Of a stretch of DNA of 64,000 bases, positions 1-9,024 are shown piece by piece. The DNA comes from Skeletonema tropicum. Its lineage: Eukaryota; Bacillariophyta; Thalassiosirophyceae; Thalassiosirales; Thalassiosiraceae. The stretch covers positions 1 to 64,000 of the forward strand of contig JAWZXG010000051.1 in NCBI GenBank assembly GCA_037178625.1. The letters run 5' to 3'. Positions within the stretch are counted from its first letter, which is position 1. Each line of letters begins with the position of its first letter. The translations under genes and the position numbers were made by a program. The notes beneath the pieces were generated by a model that worked only from the letters and a program-made list of their open reading frames with translations, was not told where the DNA came from and did no database searches.

Positions 1-26
1 ATGATGTCTGATGATCTTCCATGGTG
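1..26 (-). pseudogene. 5' edge of a TPR-protein terminal exon, cut by the window start
   Basis: These 26 bases match the 5' end of the terminal exon seen complete at 1898-2269. The rest of this copy lies to the left of the window. The candidate intron follows at 27-168. Confidence 0.5.
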
Positions 27-168
27 CTACAGTAATATTAAAGCAGTGAATAGAAGAGGAGGACGGTGATGGCATGGCACAGTAGAATGTAGCTTTTATC
101 ATTGCATTGCTCTGTTGATGGCGGTATGTAATTTGAGACGGCCATCTTGATTTTTGAAGCGGTACCAC

Positions 169-276
169 CTTCTCAGCCGTATCAAAGCACAACACACGCA
201 GATCAAAATTGACAATGGCTGATATCTTGTCTCCTACGCGGCCAATGAAGGCGATAAGTGGCGTTTTGGAAAGCTC
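169..276 (-). CDS. Candidate upstream exon of the TPR fragment (unit 1, open-frame version)
   Basis: In unit 1 the minus strand is open for 36 codons from 276 to 169, ending in FDTAEK directly before a GTGGTA donor-like site. Spliced to the CACCATGG acceptor side (position 26 and leftwards) this stays in phase and gives FDTAEK-HHGRSSDIIK, which resembles a TPR helix of the kinesin-light-chain type (pattern FDxAExxHxRxxxI). Only this unit has four A at 205-208. All other units have five, which shifts the frame upstream of this segment. An alternative in those units is a shorter 17-codon exon starting after an ATATCAG acceptor. The 5' limit is unknown; an in-frame TGA lies at 279-277. This is inferred from frame and splice-site fit only. 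Confidence 0.35.
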
Positions 277-490
277 TCATTGCGCTCTATCGATTAGGCC
301 TGTAATTATCCTGATTGGAGGACTTTCATTCAATCAATCCGTTCAAAAACAGGTCTAGAAAGTCACCAGTGGCTCTCAATCCGGCTCCACAGCCACAGCC
401 CGAATTTGACGATATGACAACCAATCGAAAGCTCTTTTCAATCTCTTTCGATTAGTACTATCATTCAGCCAACTGAATAATCTAAACATA

Positions 491-510
491 GCTCGGGCAA
501 AGCCCTCGCA
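491..510 (+). repeat. 20-bp intra-unit direct repeat, copy A
   Basis: GCTCGGGCAAAGCCCTCGCA, repeated exactly at 701-720 (start-to-start 210 bp) with unrelated flanks. It contains a small GGGC-AAA-GCCC hairpin. The pair is present in every unit, with small indels in noisy copies. Confidence 0.9.
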
Positions 511-542
511 AAAAAGCGACCACTTTAGTCAGCCTTGTCCAG

Positions 543-577
543 ACAGTTGACAGTTGACAGTTGACAGTTGACAGTTG
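543..577 (+). repeat. ACAGTTG heptad minisatellite (unit 1, 5 copies)
   Basis: Five perfect tandem copies of a 7-bp motif. Copy number varies between units (4 or 5) and explains the main 2236/2243-bp length classes. Positions in the other units are given with each unit. Confidence 0.97.
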
Positions 578-700
578 ATTGGTCGAAAATCCCAAAGAGC
601 GACCAGTTCAATCAGCCTCACATCATGACAGTTGGCACGGAAGCATCAAACGCTTCGCTGAAGAACGATCACTTAATTCAGTAAGATCCAACTACTCACT

Positions 701-720
701 GCTCGGGCAAAGCCCTCGCA
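701..720 (+). repeat. 20-bp intra-unit direct repeat, copy B
   Basis: Exact match to 491-510. The two copies bracket the heptad minisatellite and the stretch down to the CGCTTCGCTGAAG motif. Confidence 0.9.
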
Positions 721-771
721 CAATACACTGAGCATAGATCAGCAATTGCTCATCAGTGAACTAAGTTACAT

Positions 772-816
772 GTACCGTCCAATGATAGTTAGATCAACTC
801 AGTACCGTCCATGATA
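772..816 (+). repeat. Short direct repeat GTACCGTCC(A)ATGATA
   Basis: GTACCGTCCAATGATA at 772-787 recurs with one A fewer at 802-816, a tandem-like local duplication with a 14-bp spacer. Present in each unit. Confidence 0.8.
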
Positions 817-944
817 ATAATCCATTGTGCAACATCAACTTGCCTCGACTGTGCTCGACATCCTCCGCTTCGCTCCAGACTTACTACCCAACAATTTAAT
901 GTATTCATTTAATATATTCATTATCAATCTAAGTATGATCCCAA

Positions 945-992
945 CAACATCCGAGGAGGAGGAGGATGTTGGATTGACTATTCCTCCTCCTC
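945..992. repeat. Competing hairpins around a GAGGA tract
   Basis: CAACATCC (945-952) pairs perfectly with GGATGTTG (964-971), looping out the purine tract at 953-963. The same tract can instead pair with TCCTCCTCCTC at 982-992. The two pairings exclude each other. The tract length varies in units 4 and 11. Confidence 0.7.
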
Positions 993-997
993 ACCGT

Positions 998-1093
998 CGC
1001 CGATGATGATGATCAACAGTTAGTTAACGCGAACTAGTAGTTTGGAATGATCATCGGAGGTGTGGTTGGGATTAATCATCATCATCATCGGCG
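998..1093. repeat. 16-bp perfect inverted repeat built on GAT triplets
   Basis: CGCCGATGATGATGAT at 998-1013 is the exact reverse complement of ATCATCATCATCGGCG at 1078-1093, with a 64-bp spacer. Further CCACCGCCGATG copies follow at about 1150-1185, so the whole 940-1200 stretch is fold-back-prone and low in complexity. Confidence 0.8.
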
Positions 1094-1107
1094 GCGTGTG
1101 GAGAATG

Positions 1108-1352
1108 GCGAGTGAGCCGAATGTAGCGTAATGATATTGAATAAGTAATTCCACCGCCGATGATGAATTATTACACCACCGCCGATGTTGATGAATGGAT
1201 TGAAGGTCGAGCGAAGCGAGACAGTGGAAGAATGATGCGACAAGTCGAAAGTCGAGTGAGCCGGAGGCGAGGGAGATGGAAGTAATGCAAATACTGTCAA
1301 CGGTACGGTGGTGGAAATAGTGAAGGAGCGAGTGAGCCGCCAGGCGAGGGAG
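1108..1352 (+). repeat. Dispersed CGAGTGAGCCG motif family
   Basis: CGAGTGAGCCG occurs at about 1109-1119, 1253-1263 and 1329-1339; the last two continue into GGCGAGGGAG. A related GAGCGAAGCGAG lies at 1209-1220, whose first ten bases are found inverted (CGCTTCGCTC) at 866-875. No coding role seen; it may be a genome-wide interspersed motif. Confidence 0.6.
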
Positions 1353-1468
1353 CTGTTGATTTTTGATTTTGGTATTGCTATGGTATTATTGATAATGATG
1401 ATATTGAAAATATTATATGGACGATGGAAGAATTGACGGTGGTGGAGGTAATTCTGTTCATTTTGTTG

Positions 1469-1482
1469 AAATTTCGAAATTT
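1469..1482. repeat. Perfect 14-bp palindrome AAATTTCGAAATTT
   Basis: Self-complementary without a spacer. Present once per unit; one A/T is lost in unit 3. Could be a protein-binding site or chance in AT-rich DNA. Confidence 0.6.
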
Positions 1483-1897
1483 TGGAGTGTCTTCGGCGCT
1501 GGGGATGACTTTCTGGGGTACGGTCAATTTAGTTGAGTTGATTGGCAAAGAATCGATATTTGGCCTTGAATAGTACCAATTGATAGAACTCGACGAGAGG
1601 ATTCAAAATCACTACTCATCTCATTCATACGACCAATAGAAGGAGAGGTATGGATGTTTGGATGGGTAGAGTGCGTGGGAGTTTAGGTTGGACAAGTGAC
1701 AAGGAGTGACGCTGAATGACTTCAAGGGTGCACCGTAAGCTTTCCAGCCACATGAACATCTTCAATCATACTCATTTACTATTTAATCATTATTTTTCAT
1801 CTAGAGTCGAGGGCACAATTAATCAACAAACATTGTTGCCCGAACACCTAACAGTAACATAAAACTTCTTGATATTCATTTCTCTCTCCCCTCTACG

Positions 1898-2269
1898 TTA
1901 GTTTGCGTCCAAAAATTTAAACCTCTCCTCACGAATCCTCCTCCAAGCCTTCTTGCTAGCTCGTACTTCCTTCTTGATACGTTCCTCTTCCTCACGTTCC
2001 TTCTTATTCGGGTCTACGATGCTCTCGAAGGGTTCCGTAATCCACTCATCCCAAACTGACTTGTCTGCCTCAACCTTCTCATTCGACTTGAGCTTCTTAT
2101 TCTCTTCTATCTTTGCAGCAACTTCATCCGCCTCGTCAAGCCTCTTCTGTGCCCGAAGTGCCTGTTCGAGGTACTTGTATAATGTTAATGTAATAGTCTC
2201 ATGATGGTCCGGTCCAATATCAGGAGATTGACATCGCAACTTGATGATGTCTGATGATCTTCCATGGTG
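1898..2269 (-). CDS. Terminal exon of a kinesin-light-chain-like TPR protein (unit 1)
   Basis: Frame open from the acceptor-like TGTAG at 2270 to a TAA at 1898-1900 (123 codons; 113 from the first TTG). Residues about 18-48 of the exon read GPDHHETITLTLYKYLEQ then ALRAQKRLDEADEVAAKI. This matches the KLC/NPHP3-type TPR pattern, in which GPDHPxT precedes helix A and QGRxDEAE forms the turn into helix B. The last 65 residues are a charged tail rich in E, K and R with a KKEREEEERIKKE stretch, likely helical or coiled-coil. TPR proteins are scaffolds; nothing here indicates an enzyme. Only one to two TPRs can be encoded per unit, so it is a 5'-truncated gene fragment, expressed or not. No polyadenylation signal was recognised. 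Family call moderate; function unknown. Confidence 0.6.
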   Translation of the reverse strand, partial: HHGRSSDIIKLRCQSPDIGPDHHETITLTLYKYLEQALRAQKRLDEADEVAAKIEENKKLKSNEKVEADKSVWDEWITEPFESIVDPNKKEREEEERIKKEVRASKKAWRRIREERFKFLDAN

Positions 2270-2410
2270 CTACAGTAATATTAAAGCAGTGAATAGAAGA
2301 GGAGGACGGTGATGGCATGGCACAGTAGAATGTAGCTTTATCATTGCATTGCTCTGTTGATGGCGGTATGTAATTTGAGACGGCCATCTTGATTTTTGAA
2401 GCGGTACCAC
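2270..2410 (-). other. Putative spliceosomal intron (example in unit 2)
   Basis: Read on the minus strand this 141-nt segment starts GTGGTACC, preceded by GAGAAG, and ends with a pyrimidine-rich stretch (CCGTCCTCCTCTTCTATTC), a TTTAAT branch-like motif and TACTGTAG. Both flanks are in phase 0, and joining them makes a continuous TPR-like peptide. Unspliced, an in-frame TAG is met directly at the acceptor. Unit 9 lacks one GAG triplet and unit 10 has an extra CAC within or at the edge of this segment. The donor is not a classical GTRAGT, so the exact 5' site is uncertain; GTACCG three bases on would also keep phase. Confidence 0.4.
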
Positions 2411-2461
2411 CTTCTCAGCCGTATCAAAGCACAACACACGCAGATCAAAAATTGACAATGG
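2411..2461 (-). CDS. Candidate short upstream exon of the TPR fragment (five-A version, unit 2)
   Basis: In five-A units the frame ending FDTAEK is open back to an ATATCAG acceptor-like site, giving 17 codons (PLSIFDLRVLCFDTAEK) before the donor-like GTGGTACC at 2410. It would join in phase 0 to the terminal exon at 2269. An upstream in-frame TAG (in CGCGTAGGAG) prevents simple extension. The same layout recurs in later units. Whether it is ever spliced cannot be seen from the sequence. Confidence 0.3.
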
Positions 2462-4134
2462 CTGATATCTTGTCTCCTACGCGGCCAATGAAGGCGATAA
2501 GTGGCGTTTTGGAAAGCTCTCATTGCGCTCTATCGATTAGGCCTGTAATTATCCTGATTGGAGGACTTTCATTCAATCAATCCGTTCAAAAACAGGTCTA
2601 GAAAGTCACCAGTGGCTCTCAATCCGGCTCCACAGCCACAGCCCGAATTTGACGATATGACAACCAATCGAAAGCTCTTTTCAATCTCTTTCGATTAGTA
2701 CTATCATTCAGCCAACTGAATAATCTAAACATAGCTCGGGCAAAGCCCTCGCAAAAAAGCGACCACTTTAGTCAGCCTTGTCCAGACAGTTGACAGTTGA
2801 CAGTTGACAGTTGATTGGTCGAAAATCCCAAAGAGCGACCAGTTCAATCAGCCTCACATCATGACAGTTTGGCACGGAAGCATCAAACGCTTCGCTGAAG
2901 AACGATCACTTAATTCAGTAAGATCCAACTACTCACTGCTCGGGCAAAGCCCTCGCACAATACACTGAGCATAGATCAGCAATTGCTCATCAGTGAACTA
3001 AGTTACATGTACCGTCCAATGATAGTTAGATCAACTCAGTACCGTCCATGATAATAATCCATTGTGCAACATCAACTTGCCTCGACTGTGCTCGACATCC
3101 TCCGCTTCGCTCCAGACTTACTACCCAACAATTTAATGTATTCATTTAATATATTCATTATCAATCTAAGTATGATCCCAACAACATCCGAGGAGGAGGA
3201 GGATGTTGGATTGACTATTCCTCCTCCTCACCGTCGCCGATGATGATGATCAACAGTTAGTTAACGCGAACTAGTAGTTTGGAATGATCATCGGAGGTGT
3301 GGTTGGGATTAATCATCATCATCATCGGCGGCGTGTGGAGAATGGCGAGTGAGCCGAATGTAGCGTAATGATATTGAATAAGTAATTCCACCGCCGATGA
3401 TGAATTATTACACCACCGCCGATGTTGATGAATGGATTGAAGGTCGAGCGAAGCGAGACAGTGGAAGAATGATGCGACAAGTCGAAAGTCGAGTGAGCCG
3501 GAGGCGAGGGAGATGGAAGTAATGCAAATACTGTCAACGGTACGGTGGTGGAAATAGTGAAGGAGCGAGTGAGCCGCCAGGCGAGGGAGCTGTTGATTTT
3601 TGATTTTGGTATTGCTATGGTATTATTGATAATGATGATATTGAAAATATTATATGGACGATGGAAGAATTGACGGTGGTGGAGGTAATTCTGTTCATTT
3701 TGTTGAAATTTCGAAATTTTGGAGTGTCTTCGGCGCTGGGGATGACTTTCTGGGGTACGGTCAATTTAGTTGAGTTGATTGGCAAAGAATCGATATTTGG
3801 CCTTGAATAGTACCAATTGATAGAACTCGACGAGAGGATTCAAAATCACTACTCATCTCATTCATACGACCAATAGAAGGAGAGGTATGGATGTTTGGAT
3901 GGGTAGAGTGCGTGGGAGTTTAGGTTGGACAAGTGACAAGGAGTGACGCTGAATGACTTCAAGGGTGCACCGTAAGCTTTCCAGCCACATGAACATCTTC
4001 AATCATACTCATTTACTATTTAATCATTATTTTTCATCTAGAGTCGAGGGCACAATTAATCAACAAACATTGTTGCCCGAACACCTAACAGTAACATAAA
4101 ACTTCTTGATATTCATTTCTCTCTCCCCTCTACG

Positions 4135-4506
4135 TTAGTTTGCGTCCAAAAATTTAAACCTCTCCTCACGAATCCTCCTCCAAGCCTTCTTGCTAGCTCG
4201 TACTTCCTTCTTGATACGTTCCTCTTCCTCACGTTCCTTCTTATTCGGGTCTACGATGCTCTCGAAGGGTTCCGTAATCCACTCATCCCAAACTGACTTG
4301 TCTGCCTCAACCTTCTCATTCGACTTGAGCTTCTTATTCTCTTCTATCTTTGCAGCAACTTCATCCGCCTCGTCAAGCCTCTTCTGTGCCCGAAGTGCCT
4401 GTTCGAGGTACTTGTATAATGTTAATGTAATAGTCTCATGATGGTCCGGTCCAATATCAGGAGATTGACATCGCAACTTGATGATGTCTGATGATCTTCC
4501 ATGGTG
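4135..4506 (-). CDS. TPR terminal exon, unit 2, frame intact
   Basis: Same exon as 1898-2269; frame unbroken. Confidence 0.6.
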   Translation of the reverse strand, partial: HHGRSSDIIKLRCQSPDIGPDHHETITLTLYKYLEQALRAQKRLDEADEVAAKIEENKKLKSNEKVEADKSVWDEWITEPFESIVDPNKKEREEEERIKKEVRASKKAWRRIREERFKFLDAN

Positions 4507-6735
4507 CTACAGTAATATTAAAGCAGTGAATAGAAGAGGAGGACGGTGATGGCATGGCACAGTAGAATGTAGCTTTATCATTGCATTGCTCTGTTGATGG
4601 CGGTATGTAATTTGAGACGGCCATCTTGATTTTTGAAGCGGTACCACCTTCTCAGCCGTATCAAAGCACAACACACGCAGATCAAAAATTGACAATGGCT
4701 GATATCTTGTCTCCTACGCGGCCAATGAAGGCGATAAGTGGCGTTTTGGAAAGCTCTCATTGCGCTCTATCGATTAGGCCTGTAATTATCCTGATTGGAG
4801 GACTTTCATTCAATCAATCCGTTCAAAAACAGGTCTAGAAAGTCACCAGTGGCTCTCAATCCGGCTCCACAGCCACAGCCCGAATTTGACGATATGACAA
4901 CCAATCGAAAGCTCTTTTCAATCTCTTTCGATTAGTACTATCATTCAGCCAACTGAATAATCTAAACATAGCTCGGGCAAAGCCCTCGCAAAAAAGCGAC
5001 CACTTTAGTCAGCCTTGTCCAGACAGTTGACAGTTGACAGTTGACAGTTGACAGTTGATTGGTCGAAAATCCCAAAGAGCGACCAGTTCAATCAGCCTCA
5101 CATCATGACAGTTGGCACGGAAGCATCAAACGCTTCGCTGAAGAACGATCACTTAATTCAGTAAGATCCAACTACTCACTGCTCGGGCAAAGCCCTCGCA
5201 CAATACACTGAGCATAGATCAGCAATTGCTCATCAGTGAACTAAGTTACATGTACCGTCCAATGATAGTTAGATCAACTCAGTACCGTCCATGATAATAA
5301 TCCATTGTGCAACATCAACTTGCCTCGACTGTGCTCGACATCCTCCGCTTCGCTCCAGACTTACTACCCAACAATTTAATGTATTCATTTAATATATTCA
5401 TTATCAATCTAAGTATGATCCCAACAACATCCGAGGAGGAGGAGGATGTTGGATTGACTATTCCTCCTCCTCACCGTCGCCGATGATGATGATCAACAGT
5501 TAGTTAACGCGAACTAGTAGTTTGGAATGATCATCGGAGGTGTGGTTGGGATTAATCATCATCATCATCGGCGGCGTGTGGAGAATGGCGAGTTGAGCCG
5601 AATGTAGCGTAATGATATTGAATAAGTAATTCCACCGCCGTGATGAATTATTACACCACCGCCGATGTTGATGAATGGATTGAAGGTCGAGCGAAGCGAG
5701 ACAGTGGAAGAATGATGCGACAAGTCGAAAGTCGAGTGAGCCGGAGGCGAGGGAGATGGAAGTAATGCAAATACTGTCAACGGTACGGTGGTGGAAATAG
5801 TGAAGGAGCGAAGTGAGCCGCCAGGCGAGGGAGCTGTTGATTTTTGATTTTGGTATTGCTATGGTATTATTGATAATGATGATATTGAAAATATTATATG
5901 GACGATGGAAGAATTGACGGTGGTGGAGGTAATTCTGTTCATTTTGTTGAAATTTCGAAATTTGGAGTGTCTTCGGCGCTGGGGATGACTTTCTGGGGTA
6001 CGGTCAATTTAGTTGAGTTGATTGGCAAAGAATCGATATTTGGCCTTGAATAGTACCAATTGATAGAACTCGACGAGAGGATTCAAAATCACTACTCATC
6101 TCATTCATACGACCAATAGAAGGAGAGGTATGGATGTTTGGATGGGTAGAGTGCGTGGGAGTTTAGGTTGGACAAGTGACAAGGAGTGACGCTGAATGAG
6201 ACTTCAAGGGTGCACCGTAAGCTTTCCAGCCACATGGAACATCTTCAATCATACTCATTTACTATTTAATCATTATTTTTCATCTAGAGTCGAGGGCACA
6301 ATTAATCAACAAACATTGTTGCCCGAACACCTAACAGTAACATAAAACTTCTTGATATTCATTTCTCTCTCCCCTCTACGTTAGTTTGCGTCCAAAATTT
6401 AAACCTCTCCTCACGAATCCTCCTCCAAGCCTTCTTGCTTAGCTCGTACTTCCTTCTTGATACGTTCCTCTTCCTCACGTTCCTTCTTATTCGGGTCTAC
6501 GAGATGCTCTCGAAGGGTTCCGTAATCCACTCATCCCAAACTGACTTGTCTGCCTCAACCTTCTCATTCGACTTGAGCTTCTTATTCTCTTCTATCTTTG
6601 CAGCAACTTCATCCGCCTCGTCAAGCCTCTTCTGTGCCCGAAGTGCCTGTTCGAGGTACTTGTATAATGTTAATGTAATAGTCTCATGATGGTCCGGTCC
6701 AATATCAGGAGATTGACATCGCACATCGCAACTTG
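4481..6735 (+). repeat. Tandem unit 3
   Basis: 2255 bp, 5 heptads at 5023-5057; clean to about 5590, then many small indels (net +12). Confidence 0.97.
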
Positions 6736-6761
6736 ATGATGTCTGATGATCTTCCATGGTG
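6381..6761 (-). pseudogene. TPR terminal exon, unit 3, frame-shifted
   Basis: Several indels break the frame: one A missing in the run near 6395, an extra T near 6440, an extra GA at about 6501-6504, and a 5-base duplication (CGCAC/CATCG) at about 6719-6727. They sit in an indel-dense stretch and may be sequencing errors. Confidence 0.6.
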
Positions 6762-8995
6762 CTACAGTAATATTAAAGCAGTGAATAGAAGAGGAGGACG
6801 GTGATGGCATGGCACAGTAGAATGTAGCTTTATCATTGCATTGCTCTGTTGATGGCGGTATGTAATTTGAGACGGCCATCTTGATTTTTGAAGCGGTACC
6901 ACCTTCTCAGCCGTATCAAAGCACAACACACGCAGATCAAAAATTGACAATGGCTGATATCTTGTCTCCTTACGCGGCCAATGAAGGCGATAAGTGGCGT
7001 TTTGGAAAGCTCTCATTGCGCTCTATCGATTAGGCCTGTAATTATCCTGATTGGAGGATTACTTTCATTCAATCAATCCGTTCAAAAACAGGTCTAGAAA
7101 GTCACCAGTGGCTCTCAATCCGGCTCCACAGCCACAGCCCGAATTTGACGATATGACAACCAATCGAAAGCTCTTTTCAATCTCTTTCGATTAGTACTAT
7201 CATTCAGCCAACTGAATAATCTAAACATAGCTCGGGCAAAGCCCTCGCAAAAAAGCGACCACTTTAGTCAGCCTTGTCCAGACAGTTGACAGTTGACAGT
7301 TGACAGTTGACAGTTGATTGGTCGAAAATCCCAAAGAGCGACCAGTTCAATCAGCCTTCACATCATGACAGTTGGCACGGAAGCATCAAACGCTTCGCTG
7401 AAGAACGATCACTTAAAATTCAGTAAGATCCAACTACTCACTGCTCGGGCAAAGCCCTCGCACAATACTGAGCATAGATCAGCAATTGCTCATCAAGTGA
7501 ACTAAGTTACATGTACCGTCCAATGATAGTTAGATCAACTCAGTACCGTCCATGATAATAATCCATTGTGCAACATCAACTTGCCTCGACTGTGCTCGAC
7601 ATCCTCCGCTTCGCTCCAGACTTACTACCCAACAATTTAATGTATTCATTTAATATATTCATTATCAATCTAAGTATGATCCCAACAACATCCGAGGAGA
7701 GGAGGAGGATGTTGGATTGACTATTCCTCCTCCTCACCGTCGCCGATGATGATGATCAACAGTTAGTTAACGAACTAGTAGTTTGGAATGATCATCCGGA
7801 GGTGGTGGTTGGGATTAATCCATCATCATCATCGGCGGCGTGTGGAGAATGGCGAGTGAGCCGAATGTAGCCGTAATGATATTGAATAAGTAATTCCCGC
7901 CGATGATGAATTATTACACCACCGCCGATGTTGATGAATGGATTGAAGGTCGAGCGAAGCGAGACAGTGGAAGAATGATGCGACAAAGTCGAAAGTCGAG
8001 TGAGCCGGAGGCGAGGGAGATGGAAGTAATGCAAATACTGTCAACGGTACGGTGGTGGAAATAGTGAAGGAGCGAGTGAGCCGCCAGGCGAGGGAGCTGT
8101 TGATTTTTGATTTTGGTATTGCTATGGTATTATTGATAATGATGATATTGAAAATATTATATGGACGATGGAAGAATTGACGGTGGTGGAGGTAATTCCT
8201 GTTCATTTTGTTGAAATTTCGAAATTTTGGAGTGTCTTCGGCGCTGGGGATGATGACTTTCTGGGGGTACGGTCAATTTAGTTGAGTTGATTGGCAAAGA
8301 ATCGATATTTGGCCTTGAATAGTACCAATTGATAGAACTCGACGAGAGGATTCAAAATCACTACTCATCTCATTCATACGACCAATAGAAGGAGAGGTAT
8401 GGATGTTTGGATGGGTAGAGTGCGTGGGAGTTTAGGTTGGACAAGTGACAAGGAGTGACGCTGAATGACTTCAAGGGGGTGCACCGTAAGCTTTCCAGCC
8501 ACATGAACATCTTCAATCATACTCATTTACTATTTAATCATTATTTTTCATCTAGAGTCGAGGGCACAATTAATCAACAAACATTGTTGCCCGAACACCT
8601 AACAGTAACATAAAAACTTCTTGATATTCATTTCTCTCTCCCCTCTACGTTAGTTTGCGTCCAAAAATTTAAACCTCTCCTCACGAATCCTCCTCCAAGC
8701 CTTCTTGCTAGCTCGTACTTCCTTCTTGATACGTTCCTCTTCCTCACGTTCCTTCTTATTCGGGTCTACGATGCTCTCGAAGGGTTCCGTAATCCACTCA
8801 TCCCAAACTGACTTGTCTGCCTCAACCTTCTCATTCGACTTGAGCTTCTTATTCTCTTCTATCTTTGCAGCAACTTCATCCGCCTCGTCAAGCCTCTTCT
8901 GTGCCCGAAGTGCCTGTTCGAGGTACTTGTATAATGTTAATGTAATAGTCTCATGATGGTCCGGTCCAATATCAGGAGATTGACATCGCAACTTG
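6736..8995 (+). repeat. Tandem unit 4
   Basis: 2260 bp, 5 heptads at 7282-7316; indels throughout (net +17), including a changed GAG tract at about 7693-7708. Confidence 0.97.
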
Positions 8996-9024
8996 ATGAT
9001 GTCTGATGATGATCTTCCATGGTG
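8650..9024 (-). CDS. TPR terminal exon, unit 4, intact with one extra codon
   Basis: Frame unbroken. An extra GAT triplet near 9004-9012 lengthens the exon by one codon upstream of the first TTG. Confidence 0.6.
   Translation of the reverse strand, partial: HHGRSSSDIIKLRCQSPDIGPDHHETITLTLYKYLEQALRAQKRLDEADEVAAKIEENKKLKSNEKVEADKSVWDEWITEPFESIVDPNKKEREEEERIKKEVRASKKAWRRIREERFKFLDAN

Larger units (their letters stand above)
277..1897. other. Non-coding part of the unit (described in unit 1)
   Basis: About 1.6 kb between the TPR-related segments. It holds the 20-bp repeats, the heptads, the hairpins, the GAGTGAGCCG family and the palindrome listed separately. No reading frame here exceeds about 70 codons in clean units, and the longer ones are low-complexity (S/H/R/P-rich) frames over GAT and CGG repeats. 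The stretch 1590-1890 is AT-rich and without recognisable motifs. The same applies to the matching part of every other unit. Confidence 0.6.
1..2243 (+). repeat. Tandem unit 1
   Basis: 2243 bp, 5 heptads. Private variants: four T at 94-97 (others three) and four A at 205-208 (others five). Confidence 0.97.
2244..4480 (+). repeat. Tandem unit 2
   Basis: 2237 bp, 4 heptads at 2786-2813; one extra T at 2868-2870. Confidence 0.97.

Noticed and set aside
543..577. Heptad block considered as a CRISPR or telomere-like repeat
   Set aside because: Seven-base perfect tandem units without spacers, and only 4-5 copies; a minisatellite, not CRISPR. ACAGTTG is not a known telomere repeat type.
1085..1300. 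71-codon minus-strand frame rich in S, P, H and R, repeated in most units
   Set aside because: Lies over GAT/CGG simple repeats and GAGTGAGCC motifs, has low-complexity composition and no family resemblance. Its length changes freely with every indel.
1424..1573. 49-codon plus-strand frame with a hydrophobic stretch (MEELTVVEVILFILLK...)
   Set aside because: Could be a membrane micropeptide, but there is no start context, homology or codon signal to support it, and units are too alike to show conservation. The 88-codon version at 21524-21790 depends on a single inserted G.
1953..2204. 83-codon plus-strand frame rich in S, F and L
   Set aside because: Exact antisense shadow of the TPR terminal exon; its serine/leucine composition mirrors the E/K-rich frame opposite.
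2389..2601. 70-codon plus-strand frame
   Set aside because: Overlaps the candidate upstream exon on the other strand, has no recognisable motif, and is kept only because units are identical.
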